Shown here in pieces: positions 37,376-50,200 of a DNA stretch of 64,000 nt. A program made the translations under genes and the position numbers. Numbering within the stretch: the first letter of the stretch is position 1; each line of letters begins with the position of its first letter. The stretch lies in assembly GCA_023014365.1 (NCBI GenBank), contig JAEBUN010000033.1:186001-250000 (forward strand), given 5' to 3'. The DNA comes from Lepiota brunneoincarnata (taxonomy: Eukaryota; Basidiomycota; Agaricomycetes; Agaricales; Agaricaceae). The notes beneath the pieces were generated by a model that made no database searches, was not told where the DNA came from, and saw only the letters and a list, made by a program, of their open reading frames with translations.

Positions 37376-37891
37376 TGGGCAGGACACAAGATGGGTGTGG
37401 TGAGAGTGTTTGTAGGGAAGAAAAGGAGAAACGGAATGAGATTTGAAACAAACGCGGTTCGATTTATCATCCATTCCATTGCAAGGCCAAAGGTGGAAGG
37501 GTGCATTTCTCGGCTGGTCAAGGATCGGCCGTGGGGGGTGCGTGCGCCTATGCGGGCTCGGTTGTTACTTGTAGTGTATGTACATACATGATTGGGACGG
37601 AAGCTTTGACGCCAACAGCCGAGCCGAGAAGGGCAAGGGCTTGATTTGTTCGCCGCAGGGCACAACGTCAAATTCCATCTCTTTCCACCTCCCACCCTTC
37701 CGGGGAACGCCACGAGGCTTCCTTTACACATACCACCACCCAAACCCATACGCTGTCAGTGCACACACTGCCTTCCGCTCTTTGACGCGCTCATCATACT
37801 TCCATTAGCCTTCACCCTCTTACTTCTTTTTTGTTCACATCCGCACTTTTTAATCGCCCGCCTTACACCCCCTCCCTACATCCTTTCAAGC
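37376..37891. promoter_or_regulatory. Divergent upstream region of RNase H copy 3 and the TPT transporter
   Basis: 516 bases between divergent starts. The part nearest the transporter is C/T-rich (CACCCCCTCCCTACATCC just before 37892). The transporter frame stays open upstream to 37646, but this lead has no conserved sequence and is probably leader. Confidence 0.45.
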
Positions 37892-39105
37892 ATGAGCCCT
37901 GCCGACGAGAAGCAGCAACCCGTCCTTCAACTCGATACAAAGCCCTATGAGGGCACTCAGTCGTCGCTCCCTACCCCTGTTTCTGCAACCCAGTCCAAAA
38001 AGAAGGTCACCACAGCAGCCATCATTCCTATATGGATTGCCCTTAGTTCCTCGGTCATTATCTACAACAACTACCTCTACAACACCCTCAACTTCCAATA
38101 CCCTGTCTTTCTCGTCACATGGCATCTCGTCTTTGCAACCATCGGAACACGCGTGCTACAGCGGACGACGAATCTCCTCGATGGCGCCAAGGACGTGCAT
38201 ATGACCAAGGATATGTTCACCAAGTCCATCCTTCCTATTGGCCTCTTGTTCTCAGGGAGCCTTATTCTGAGCAATACCGCATACCTCTATCTTAGTGTCT
38301 CTTACATTCAGATGCTCAAGGTCGGTGCTGAACCATTTTCACACATCCAATGCTGATACCTTGGCAGGCTTTCACCCCCGTCGCGATCCTGTTGATCTCA
38401 TGGACGTTCCGCCTTCAGGAACCCAACAAGAAACTCGCAGTCATCGTCTTCATGATCTCGTCCGGTGTCGCCCTCGCATCCCATGGGGAATTGCGCTTTA
38501 ATTTGATAGGCTTCCTGACCCAAGCTGCCGCTGTCGCTGTATGTGTTCGGCGTCCACACCTTGGGTTGACCGAACACTGATTTCCACTCAGTTTGAAGCC
38601 TCAAGGCTTGTAATGATCCAAGTTCTCCTCCACAATCTCAAGATGGACCCCTTGGTGTCGCTACATTATTATGCTCCCGTCTGCGCCGCCATCAACCTTG
38701 TTTTTCTACCCTTCACCGAAGGATTGGCTCCGTTCTACGAACTGCCTAGGCTCGGTGCGGCCATTCTTTTGAGCAATGCAGCCATCGCCTTCCTCCTGAA
38801 CGTTGCCGCTGTCTTCCTCGTCGGCGCTGGGAGCGGCCTGGTGTTAACTCTCGCTGGCGTATTCAAGGTGAGATTTTTTGATGCACGTGATCGGTTTGAC
38901 TTCTCTGATCGGATCCTTCACCACAGGATATTCTCCTCATTACAGGCTCCGTGCTAATCTTTGGCAGCGAGATAACACCTTTGCAGGTGTTTGGTAAGCA
39001 GCTAAGTCCCTCCTTGCCTCAGCAGGACCTGACTAGTTGCAAACTTCAGGATACTCCATCGCTCTTACGGGGCTTGTCCTATTCAAGACATCGGGAGGGA
39101 AATAA
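37892..39105 (+). CDS. Triose-phosphate/nucleotide-sugar transporter family (DMT superfamily)
   Basis: Ten-helix membrane carrier of the TPT family. ATG 37892 (SPADEKQQPVLQLD) precedes a short cytosolic tail. Helices include IIPIWIALSSSVIIYNNYLY, VFLVTWHLVFATIGTRVL, ILPIGLLFSGSLILSNTAYL, TPVAILLISWTF, LAVIVFMISSGVALASHGEL, NLIGFLTQAAAVAFEASRL, DPLVSLHYYAPVCAAINL, AFLLNVAAVFLVGAGSGL and ITGSVLIFGSEITPLQVFGY. The signature lysine/arginine neighbourhoods (YIQMLKAFTPV; ASRLVMIQVLL) are conserved. It ends KTSGGK at 39105. Five exons, all joining in frame. Fungal relatives sit in Golgi or ER membranes; the substrate is unknown. Confidence 0.9.
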
Positions 39106-40199
39106 GGGACTTCCTCGATCAAAGAAGATGCTGGACAATTTTGGACAATTTACACAAATGGCATATACGCATATTAGACGGGGCCCACACGACTGTTTAT
39201 CCCCTGGCCATCATTATTTAGTGTACTGATGCTGCACCCCCGTTCGTATTCATATAATACTACTGTAGGGCATTTCTTTTTTCCAAGATGGGATATAGGT
39301 TTCCTTCACTGGCAACTGTTGTTTTCTTAGCCATCCTTAGAGATCAGTCCTTGTCCGAACTATATTTGGCATCATCACTCTTTCAGCTCAGTTTGTCGAG
39401 GCATGAGTCTGATGTTGTGCATCCGTGATTCTCTAATTATTACGTTTTGCGCATTTTCCTCTCACGTTCGCGTTTCTCGCTCTTCCTCCCCACATGTTCA
39501 ACATATATTCTTTTCTCACAAGTAATACGTTTGCCCCGCTCTGTGTCCTCTATATAATATGATCATCTATCGAGGACAACCCCCGCGTCATGGCCGCTAA
39601 AAGGTGATATCCGGTGCCCTGGAGTGAACAGGTGAGTAGTGGCGTTTGCAGATGGTGGTAGCTCTTCTTATATCATAGTTGTTCATCATACATACATCAA
39701 CGTCTCTGATGTACTTCGGCCGCATTCTGTTCGAATTTTGATTGATGATACCCACAGACATTTCACCCAACGACACCGTCTCCCCTCTAGCTGCACATTA
39801 AAAGGTGCGAAATAGATGGAGTGGACATGAAAGTAATCGTGTGATAACATAAATCAGGGCAATAAATTAAAATATGGGATAGCTATCTCCCCGCAATTGG
39901 TTACAGGAGGGGTCAAGGGCAAGCAGGACTCCCTTCGATCACGCTACAACTTGGACATGCCGTCCCAGATATCTCTAAGGCTATAAGTCCCTGACAAAAA
40001 GAGAGGGGGAAAGACGCGCAAACGCGGGAAGACCTCGTCTAGACGCAATCGGGTGTCGAAGCTGGGTGTGGGACCGATGGAATCAAACCTGAGTCCGAGG
40101 GATGTCCGCTCCCCGTTCACTAGGACGTTCCACTCCCGACCCGTTGTTGTCTGTTGTGGCCTCCGGGCAGGAGCGGGGGCGGTTATCATAAGACTACTT
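39106..40199. other. Intergenic, with an unassigned minus-strand open frame at 39944-40189
   Basis: About 1.1 kb. Mostly AT-rich with no recognised element. A minus-strand open frame (39944-40189) contains REWNVLVNGERTSLGLRFD and ends WDGMSKL. It may be a small gene of its own or a last exon of the membrane protein gene upstream; I could not find a good splice that joins them. Confidence 0.35.
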
Positions 40200-42022
40200 T
40201 TAGGCCTCTATCCATGCTGATGTCTTGCTCCAATGCGCAAACTGCAATTTGAAAGGAAGTCCCATTCGACGTCGTTCAGGGGTCTCGATCCGAACCAGTT
40301 CTATGGCGTTAAACACGGACACCTCTCCAACGCCTCTGTTCTCTTCGCTTGTCAGCATTCGCTTTGTGCTGAGGCCGATGCGGTTGAGGGTGATCGATGT
40401 AGGTATGATGGCAATACTGAAGTTTCAAGTTAAAAGACGGGATACGAGGACGGCACGGGACGGCTTACGGAGAAAAGGTAGTAGGAATACTGAGCTATGT
40501 TTGGACATGTCATCTGGTGGGCTGGGAGCGACAGAATGGTGTAAACGTACCAAATGTAGACGAGTCTCGGATGATAAGACCATTGTAATAACGAGGGTAG
40601 CTGTGAAACAACTTGGATGAGCGGGGGATCGGACAGATGTCCAATGAACAGGGACCTAGTACGACGAAATAGATGCCATTGCCGCTGTGACAGGGCATCA
40701 GTCGTCTGAGGAGCAGATATTTTCGACATTTTCACTCACTCCCAGAATATTTTCCTCGTTGCTCGTGACAGGTCCCAATACTCCCAACCTAGCACCGTTT
40801 CGTAGATTGATAATGCATATAGGTAGGACTTTATTTATTTTAAAAAACGACATCAATCAATGGGTCGCATTGAAGATGGTCAGAGGGGCTCACATGGAAG
40901 ATCAACGCGGGCGCATATGTTGACCAGAAGATCCCCGGAGGGTGAGCTTTGCAGCCGGCCCGGATAGGAGTGTCGGAGGATACCTCGGTTAGTGTAAGAA
41001 TTGTTAGGCTCTTAGTGGATATTGACAGGATGACCAGGGAGAGCACTACTGAGAAGACTAGGCCCATTACTATACTGAGCCTGAATAAAGGGCCGGTACT
41101 CAAAAATGTTCCAGAATCTGTTAGCGAGCAAAGCTGCAGAGAATCCAGTGGTGGAGAGGTTGAGTTGCGAAGGAGCTGTCAACGCGGATGAGTCGTACCT
41201 TGTCCTACACCAAGGCACAAGAGATGAGAAATGAACAAGACGTGGATACTCCGTGTGCAGCTGAAAATAGTGTTGAGTGGGCATAACATAACACGCGGGA
41301 GCAGCAGTACATCTAGAGATGAGAGTTCAAGCGATCAACAGCCGAGGTTGGACAGGACACCACCTGAAAGACGTACTTCAAGGGTTGGGTTTGGCACCAA
41401 TGCCACTATAGAAAGTCGGATAAACGTATTCGAATGGGGCTGTCAAGCATCTCCCCTCACCATACAATGAAGCACTGCAACACAAAGGTTGGTAAGCATC
41501 ACCGGCAAGAAACCCGAGGAGACTCACATCAGGCCAAGCCACGTTGAGTAACGATTCTAGCCGAAGGTGAGCCGGTCTTGCGCAGCGAGCATGTCTACAA
41601 CGTAAGGTAGTGGACGTACAGCGAGGGATAGCCCCCTTCCCTTTGTCCATTCCCTGTCCTTCCAATAAAACTCCAGCTTTGAGGGGAACGGTAAACAAAA
41701 CTTGGACATAGGAACATGGTACACACGCCCACCTCCTCGCTGAAAGTTATACAATATTCGTATACTAAAGGAGCGATAAGTGAGTACACGCTTGCCAAGT
41801 TTTATAGAGATACCTTACCAAACCATGAGGACAGCGCAATCAAAAGGGTCGTAGCGTTTCGTGCTCCCTGAAGGAGATCCTTGTACGGCTCCTGGTCTAG
41901 CGCATTTGTGGGGATTTTGAGCTCACTAGAGGAGAAAATGGTCATCGCAAACCAGAGTTGAAAGTCGGGACCATCACTCACCGGAGTATAAATACAACTA
42001 TAGGCGCTGTCAGACTGTGCAT
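40200..42022 (-). CDS. DUF6533-like seven-helix membrane protein (Agaricomycete family), model approximate
   Basis: The chain of short exons fits a large, uncharacterised Agaricomycete family. The proposed ATG at 42022 starts HSLTAPIVVFILRE, then ELKIPTNALDQEPYKDLLQG and NATTLLIALSSWF. Middle exons include VMGLVFSVVLSLVILSIST and GCKAHPPGIFWSTYAPALIF; the latter matches the family's GC...P.FFW.F..P.LIFE segment. Near the end, LPSLLQWSYHPRLVYI joins CIAIIPTSITLNRIGLST, like the usual V.IAPTLIIVR.GLG. A stop falls at 40200. Several exons between 41100 and 41760 could not be assigned. Family members are common in multicopy in mushrooms and have no known job. A TATA-like ACTATATAACC lies about 30 bases upstream of the start. 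The exact ends and exon list are uncertain. Confidence 0.5.
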
Positions 42023-42255
42023 CAATACATCAGCACCAGTGCCGTCTCTTACTATATAACCTAGTGCACGCTCACATGCTCTTACAATTGTCACCAAACC
42101 ATGGCAACTAATCTATCTGGATTGAGTCATTGTTGCAGTGAGGCATGAAGCTTCATTGATTCAGCCTGTTGAATCATTCCAACAATTGTATTCGAGACAT
42201 GTACACACTCAGCCAAAATACTTCTTCCAGGTTTCTTACCTCTCTGAGAACTTGG

Positions 42256-43530
42256 TTATCTCCCCAGATAACTCGTCCACCACTCTTCAAACAGAGACAG
42301 CCCGAGACCACCTTCAATACCTAGCTCCTCCGTTTCTTTGGTCGAAAGGTGACAGTCTCTAGGACGAGCAGTGGCGCCAGCACCAGTTGGAGGATCCGAG
42401 TCTGGGATGATATGGGAGTGAGGTAGTCCAAGGATTTTTGCGAAGACAAGGCAAATTTCATATTTCGTGAAGGGCTCGTCTGCGCTATAATGCAAAACTT
42501 GTGGAAGTGATTTCCTCCGGTCTATGCAACGCCGCGTCAAAGCGCAGCCCTCTTAGCAAGTTATCGAACTGGGGACCGCACCTATAACTCGAACCAGGAA
42601 GCCGGCGATATCCTCGACATTTGTGGGATACCGAGTTGCATAATGATCCATCTTGTACTGTTTCCCCGTCTGATCCTGAACAACATCGAGAAGTACGTTT
42701 ATGGCTGAGTCAGAGTTCTTTGTGGCTGGTCCGTATCTAGTCGCATTTTATTGTCTGACAGCGGTCTTGAAGGGAAGTGCACTGACAAGACTGGAACCCT
42801 GAGAATGACAGCTCTGTTTCCTGCCGCTGCTGTCACGGCTATTTCTCCATTTCTTTTTGTTTGGCCGTATAGCTGGAGAGGATTCGTTTGAGATGTAGGT
42901 CCATAGGTGGAGCGGTTCCATCGAAAACGTAGTCTGAGACGTGCCGCCTTTGAGTTCACCATTCTAGGCAATATTTGGACGTTCTTACATACCAGTAGAG
43001 ATATGCACGAGGGTGAACTCGAGGTCTTTTGCAAGGGATGCGAGATGACCAGGCACATTGGCGTTGAGCTGGGGAGATTAGGCCGCTTGGCAGACATCAT
43101 GGGATGGGTTCTTGTTCCTTACTTGTTGGGCTCCGTGAGGATCCTAGGGCGGCGAACATTGTGCATCAGAAAACATGCACCATGTAAGCCACAGACAAAC
43201 CTTTTCTGCCACATCAGGACGTCTTTCCGCAGCACAGTGAATGACCCCTGTTTTTGCACTATGAACACCCGAGGGATTCACAAGACCAGTAAGTGCACCG
43301 ACAATCTGGTTTGAGCTCCTTGAAAGCCTTTTCGACTGCATTCTTGTCAATCAGATTAAGCTGCACAAGGTCTCCTTCTGCTCGCAAGTTTGCGAGCCCA
43401 ACTATGGAATGATTTGTCCCTTTAAAGGCCTTGAAAGTAGCGGAACCAAGGACGCCGGATGCGCCTGTCCTGGATGTCAAGCATGAGAGCGACTGCTACT
43501 CGCGAACATACCGGTAACAACAACCTTCAT
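42256..43530 (-). CDS. MAT2B-like / RmlD-type NAD(P)-binding reductase, one frame break
   Basis: Extended short-chain dehydrogenase resembling the regulatory beta subunit of methionine adenosyltransferase. Spliced reading from ATG 43530: MKVVVTGASGVLGSATFKAF (Rossmann motif), VIHCAAERRPDVAEK, LVHISTDYVFDGTAPP (family STDYVFDG), YGPTSQTNPLQLYGQTKRNG (YxxxK active-site motif), VILRVPVLYGPATKNSDSA, YATRYPTNVEDIAGFLVRV, and LPQVLHYSADEPFTKYEICL to GRSYLG-type end at 42256. The frame of YVFDGTAPP and that of YGPTSQTNP differ by one base at about 42901-42912, with no intron signals between. One base appears to be missing there. The active-site YGQTK is downstream of the break, so uncorrected translation would be dead. 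Everything else is well conserved, which favours an assembly error. The first intron (after MKVVVTG) splits the glycine codon. Confidence 0.82.
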
Positions 43531-45333
43531 GTTGCTTGTTCTGGTCGTGGTTATCGGGGTGGCTCGCACACCGGTAAACGCCGGCGCTGGTTTGCTATAC
43601 TTAGCCGGCATCCGCCCCAGCATGGCAATTTCGGTTGATTCTCAGGCAGACAACTTGAAACTTGTATTGCCTCCGAGCACTTCGTTTGCCCAGCGCCCTG
43701 CGCTCCTCCATAAGGCTATGCTATGAGCCCGGCTGCCATGCTGGCACTCTCCTGCACGCCAACGGCATTATCACACAGCCGACTAAACCGTCCTGTCTTG
43801 CGCCAGTCCGGGCCTGCGGATGTCATAACCGATCTGTGGTCGACATATTCACGTAACGAGCAGGCATGGAAATTGTAAATCGTATGTTGTATCCATCCTT
43901 GTGAGGTGAGACGCATTTAACTCTTTCGGAATCACTCCCTAATCGGCATTGGAGCCAGGTCTCGACTTCTCAAGTCTACCGAGTGGTCCTCGTCGAGACC
44001 GGCCAACTGATTGTCAGTATCTGGGGGTCCTAAAGCCAATCTCGTCGTCTTTCACGTTTCCATTTCGGCGCTTGAGCCTTACAGTCAAGAACACGAAGGC
44101 ACATGACCGGTGTAACCTTGCGTTCCTTCTGAAGTTATGTTTGAACCACTGTAACCCGATTGGCTCGAGGGCAGTGGGCGCATTCGTGTTGGATCTTGAC
44201 CAGTGATGTAATGACAAACCCGCTTCCCCGGAGTTTCCTCTGTGGTCAACGTTGATGACTCGGCAGGATCGACGACGGGATTACACACTCAAATGGCCTT
44301 GTTCACATAGTGAACCGCCCTGACAACCCTCCTCGGTCATCACATGATTAGGCTCCCCAGATTGGAATTATCTCGTCGTTGGCTTGTACTCGATCAACGG
44401 GGCCCCCACTTATCAGCGGTGGACCTCTCATGGGAGATTGGTTCAAGGATTTATCATCATGTTACCAGTCTTCTCTACCTTCCTCTGCACGCTGTTTAAT
44501 TCCGGGTCCGCCAGCTGTTTTTTTCGAGTAATACCAACATAAGACACCCACAAACCATTGGTCTCACGACTCACGACGTCCAGAAAAAGTTCCCCCGCCT
44601 CCCCGCTCCGCAGGATCATCATCCCAGCTTGCGAAGTTTCAGGCTTGTGTGGGAGCCGGTCATCTAAACATATCCTAACCCAAAAAAAAAGAATATCCCA
44701 GCCAAGGGTATGCGCTCAGATGCACTCCCATGTCAACGTCGTTATGGCGTTCCCAGGGACGAGAGAAACCTCCAGCGCTATCAAGATACAACCACGTGTA
44801 TCGCATCAGGAAGGTTCATCTGAAGGGACGGAACGGCGAATCGAATCTGGGGGAAAGTGTCTAAGTACAAGGCCTAGCTATGTCGGAGCCATGTACTCAT
44901 GGTTTCTCATCGCACTTGCACCGTTCTGGATGTGGAAACGTTCTAGAATGCCAACCCTTACCCCCTTGCCAGATTGGGGGACAGATACAACTAAATTTTT
45001 CCTGAGCCGCACGTGGGAGAGCTTCTCGAACTCTGAACAAACTCAAAAACATCAGAAATCCCAGGGCTCAAGCTGACCTCAGGTTCGGGGCCGCTTTGGT
45101 TCCAATGTCGTAATCGGGGGTGGGTTAGAGCTTGGCGATTCATTCCTTTCCCTTAGCCAATCACGATTAGGAAACATGAGATCGCTAATAAGTATTTGCC
45201 TGTCGGTGACCTATAACAACTTCCCAAGGGTATCCCCATTCCCCCAGTCCCAATAAAAATACTTCCACCACCAACCCTACGGTCGAACCTTTTGTCTTTC
45301 CATTGAGATTCCACTGGCGCTTTGTTTCCGGCC
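43531..45333. other. Intergenic, 1.8 kb between divergent genes
   Basis: Lies between the MAT2B-like start and the arrestin-like start, so both promoters are inside. A 172-codon plus-strand open frame (44558-45076) starts with TTG, has no conserved motif and is not supported. No RNA gene or repeat was recognised. Confidence 0.4.
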
Positions 45334-46979
45334 ATGCGTCGTCGAGCAGAGTCAACCTCGGGAGCCCGCTCTGTCCCTCCGGGCATACAGACTGCCATAT
45401 ATTCTCATGTGACGACTTATAGGTGAGTTGAATCTCTCCAGAATCAGTGGCCACCCAACAACTACATTGATAGATCCGTGCAGTTAGAATTACAGCTATA
45501 CAGCCCGTCGCTAAAAGTAAAAGAACGGAGTCTTGGCCCACTTGCCGTCTTCAGTCAACATGACAAGGTGACTGGGAAGGTCTGCCTCGACTCTAGTTGT
45601 CACCACACTGGACGCATCTCGATCACCGTGCGTCTGTTGTTTCCTCCAGGGCCCAGTATCCCAGATCTGATTGGTCCGGCCTACAGCTAGAGGGAGCGTT
45701 TCACTACGAGAAACAGAGCGAGGTCGACCAGGATGCCTTCTCGAAATGCGTCCAATCCGAACCTCGAAAGCACGTATTTCTATCGATGACTACACACATC
45801 AACGTTTCTCCGGGAAACGAGAGTTTCCCTCTGCTCCCTTTCCAAGCCTCGTTTCTGAAGAGAAGGCCGAGTGCTTCATGTATATGCCAAACCCCCGGGC
45901 TGTCCAACCGCGCCTTTCCCTTCTCATTTGACCTTCCTAGAAGTGTTCGGAAAGGCGAAGAGCTCCCCTGCTCATTCTCTTCCCTCAAGGAAGTCATGCC
46001 CGTATCAAATCCCTTCGCTATAATATACAAAATTACGGCTTACTGGGAACCGAGCGCAAGTCTGGACAATAGTTCATGGTGAGGGTTGTTGATGTGCTAG
46101 GGGCATTATGCACTGATATTGACTCCCCGCAGCTTGGAGGTACCTATTATTATGCAAGCCGACAAAGATTTTCAGTCCGCCGATGCATCCCCTAAAAGCC
46201 AAGAATCGTGGACGGAATTGCCTCTGAAACCTGAGCGACCCGTACCATTTCGCTGTGCTGTGAGTACTGCCGCTTCACCTTTTTCCTTATGGCCCTAACA
46301 CGAGGCCCTAGGTTACTCTCCCTTCTTCAGTTACATTCCCGCGGTCATCAACAATCCCATACTTCGTGGTCTTCACAACAGTCCCTCGCTCACTTACTCT
46401 TGCCAAAGAGATAGCCGCCGATGCGTCTATTTCTATTTCGCTTGTTCGACATATCGGTGTGACGGAGCAGACTTGTCTCCCACCGACACCACCGGTTACT
46501 CCCTCTAGTGATGAAGTCGACTCACCAACTGGCAAGAGTACGGGAAAACTCCTGCGAAAAGTCACCAAGAGCGTCCATCAACGACAACGATCGGGGCGTT
46601 CAGATCCTTCGACAGGTCCGAGAGACAAGCCCCTTCCAGAACTCCCAACGCAAACCTTTCTAGAAAATCGCATTCTTCGCAACGAGATGAGTATAGGCTT
46701 CCAGAAGAGACCCCGCCACCAGTGCGATCCCGGAAATCATCCGTCGTTAGATGCTCAAGCGGCCTTGCCTGACGGACTTTATAAGTCGAAAATTGCGCTA
46801 GGCAAGGGTGTGCTTCCATGCATTGACTGGCATGGACTCTCTGTGAAGGTTCGTAGGCCCCTTTCTGAAGGCGCCCAGTGATCCTGACAATGGATATATT
46901 CAAACAGTATTATTTGGACGTTTCCGTTTTAATGGGTCAAGATGAACTTCGTGCTCGAGTTCCCCTACAGATAACTTAG
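45334..46979 (+). CDS. Arrestin-like protein (arrestin N-terminal domain)
   Basis: Member of an Agaricomycete alpha-arrestin-like family; arrestin-fold proteins act as adaptors for trafficking and ubiquitylation of membrane proteins. ATG 45334 starts RRRAESTSGARSVPPG. Spliced exons give YRSVQLELQLYSPSLK, RSLGPLAVFSQHDKVTGKV, HTGRISITLEGAFHYEKQ, NRAFPFSFDLPRS, KGEELPCSFSSL, IIYKITAYWEPSAS, LEVPIIMQADKDFQSADAS, ERPVPFRCAVTLPSSVTF and IPYFVVFTTVPRSLTLAKEI. A proline/serine linker (PPTPPVTPSSDE, with LPELP) separates the last beta-rich part, SLDAQAALPDGLYKSKIAL. The final exon begins YYLDVSVLMGQDELRARV and ends QIT at 46979 after an intron with donor GTTCGT. No PY ubiquitin-ligase motif was seen. 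Exons join in frame. Confidence 0.72.
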
Positions 46980-47299
46980 ACTTTGATTGGACTTTGGCTT
47001 TGCTCTGTGCTCTCTTTGAGATTCAACTTTCAAGGGATCGGACTTGATGCTAGTGGTCGACAGATGTTCTTAGTTCGAATTCTGTGTCTATTTTTTTTTT
47101 GTTCAGGTTGTATCATTATTCTTATTCTTTATTCTTTCCTTCTCTTTGAATGTCGACGTCAATCTAGTTTATCCCTCCAAGATTTTTGTATCAGTAGTGC
47201 TAAATACATGGTCCCTTACTATACTACCGAATTAGGCAAGGTCATCCGCGTCTTGTGAGCGCGTCACCGCATCAGGCTTTGGTCTCTCAGAACATCACC
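46980..47299. other. Intergenic, arrestin-like gene to VPS16
   Basis: 320 bases with T-rich runs (47089-47100), fitting a 3' UTR and terminator followed by the VPS16 promoter. Nothing else is seen. Confidence 0.4.
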
Positions 47300-50200
47300 A
47301 TGGACGAGCACCCGACTGCATCATGGCAAGCTATGCAGGATGGAAGTGTCTTTTACCGTCGCCAGCAGTTATACAACATATCCGGGAAGTTACCCGACCT
47401 CAGTGAATACGTTATTGCGGGGTGTCGATATGGAGGTCCAATAGGTGTGAGCACCCTTCACATAGGCAGCGGCAGCACTTATCGGGAGCTATCTAGCACT
47501 TATACGCGACACGACCAAAATTTTGACTCTGAATCGCTCAGCACCGGTCGTCTCGAAATCGCAGGTCCAGGTTTATTCCCCCGCGGGCGAGGGGCTTTTG
47601 TTGTTTAGTGTGGATCATCTTTTGCCCACTTGGTGTCTGTGAAGCGACTCTAATTTTGGTGCATAGTGGGACCAGGGGAAAATCGTCCGCTTTGGTTGGA
47701 CCTTGGATGAAAGGCTTGTGTTATTAAACGAAGAGGGCACATACCGGGTGTATGACTTGCAAGGCGAATATCAACAATTTTCGCTCGGAACAGAAGCGGC
47801 CGAGCTTGGTGTTATCGACGCAAGGATATACGACAATGGATTGGTTGCATTGACAAGCGCCCTTACACTGTTGGAAGTCAAGAGCTGGGGTGGGGGGAAG
47901 CCGTTGGTTTTAGCTAATCCAGGTAAGCTTCCCGTCCAAATCCTTGATGTAGGTAACCCCATGTTTATTAGGCCTATCTGAACCGCCGCATACATGGACC
48001 ATTATACCGCCCGATATAAATATTTCTCGACATGTGGAGGTTCTACTCTCTGTAGACTCAACTATCCTCACTGTCGATAATCTCGAAAGTGTTGATCAAC
48101 GCTTATCCCGGGGACCTTTCACCCACGTATCTCCTTCACCAAATGGTAAATCGTTGGCACTACTTACATTCTCTGGCACGCTTTGGGTTGTATCGACCGA
48201 TTTCCAACGGAGCATGGCCGAGTTTGAGGCCAACAATATAGTCGGCGCTGAAGGTTCGGTAAAACAGGTTGAGTGGTGCGGCAACGACGCCATTCTCCTC
48301 ACGTGGGATGGACTTGCTGTCCTAGTAGGACCGTTTGGGGATACACTGGAGTACGTGGCATGAAACGGCTTCGGAGAAAATGCAGATGAATCATGAAATC
48401 GCCAGATATTTTTATACCGGCTCTCTCTTTGCGGTTACAGAGATGGATGGGGTTCGGATCATGGGCCCAGAGGCCTGTGATCTCCTTCAAAAGGTGCCAG
48501 GTGAGAAATTGAATTTGGGATGGAAAGTTATTACTTACAGATACCCCCGGGTAGCTTCGACGTTGTCTATTTTTCGTCCTGGGTCAACGTCACCTTCTGC
48601 AATCTTGTATGATGCTTGGGAGAGTTTCAATAATCGATCACCAAAAGCGGACGAAAGCATCAGGAGCATTAAGCCTGAACTTGCGAAGGCAGTAGATGAA
48701 TGTATCGATGCGGCTGGCCAGGAGTGGGAACCTCAGTGGCAACGTCGTCTTTTGAACGTTCGTTCTCTTTGTCTGTCTCTGCAGTTGTTAACGCTGATTC
48801 CCACTAAGGCGGCAAAGTTTGGGCGAGGATATCTAGATTTCCATAATCCGACCGACTTCGTTACCATGGGTCAAACATTGAAAGTCCTGAACGCTGTGAG
48901 GTTCTACGAGATTGGGATACCTCTTACATATTCGCAGTAAGTGCAGGTATCTTCTTTAGCTACGACAGTACAGCTACAGCAACACCCTGACAGATACAAC
49001 TATGCTTCGCCTTCTCATTTAATAGCGCGCCTGACATCTCGGAACCTACATCTTCTCGCCTTGCGAATATCCTCTTTCCTACACTTGAAACCCGACGCTG
49101 TATTGAAGCATTGGGCTTGTGCTAAAATTGCACGGACAAGGCCCTCAACAACGGGCACAGGGGGGGACACTGGGCTAACAGGAGATGAGGAAGTTTGTGC
49201 AATGATTGTCGAGAAATTCGAGCAGCTCGGGGGTACAGATGTTAGCTATGCTGGCATCGCAAAACGTGCTTGGGAAATTGGCCGCGTAGGACTCGCCACA
49301 AGGGTAGAACATCCCATCTAGTAACGGTGGTTCCACACTGACATATCACAGTTGCTGGACCATGAAACCAAAGCTTCGGATCAAGTTCCTTTATTGTTGA
49401 CAATGAAAGAAGATCGCCTCGCCCTCAGCAAAGCAGTAGATAGTGGAGATACTGATATGGGTACGCATCTCCTCATGCTTTTGTATGCATAAGATGCTCA
49501 TACGGGCATTCCAGTTTATTATGTTCTACTTCATCTGCACAAACGACTTCCTCTGGGCTCATTTTTCCGCTTGATCGAAGATGGTGGTAAGAAGCTTGCA
49601 CCCGCCCGCAGGTTGCTTGAAGTATATGCTCGTGAGCAAGATCGGGAAATGCTCCGAGATTTCTATTACTCGGATGATCGACGGGTGGAGAGTGCGGTCC
49701 TGTCTCTCAATGAGGCAGCAAGAGCAACTGTACGCTGTGTTATCTTCTATACTCCTGGAGATATTGACCCTTGATCAGGACAAGGGGGCCAGGCTAGTTT
49801 CTACTAAGGCTGCACAAAAGTTTATTTCTGAGGACAAGGACCGTGTATTTGAAGCAAAGGTACAGTGAATCACGGCTGAAAGTCTCCTGGCGGCTTACCA
49901 TTCAGTGCAGATGATGGAGGAGAGCGTACGGCTGCTAACCCTCCAGCAGCAGCTTGAGAAGGAAGCCGATGGGAAAATCTCGTTTTTCGGGTTGAGCGTG
50001 AATGACACTATGAGGGAATGCCTTATTAACGGCATGTCGAAACGAGCTGATAGGATCAAGTCCGACTTCAAAGTTCCCGATAAACGGTAGGATGTCCGAC
50101 AACCGCGTGATCACCTCTTGCTTATGATCTTTCTTAGTTTCTGGTACCTGAAATTGCAAGCATTGACCCAGATCAGGGATTTTGAAAGTCTGGACACTTT

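Noticed and set aside
39944..40189. Last exon of the DUF6533-like gene
   Set aside because: No donor/acceptor pair joins it in frame to the upstream exons; kept only as an unassigned open frame.
44558..45076. 172-codon open frame upstream of the arrestin-like gene
   Set aside because: It starts with TTG, has no conserved motif, and no exon links to it were found.
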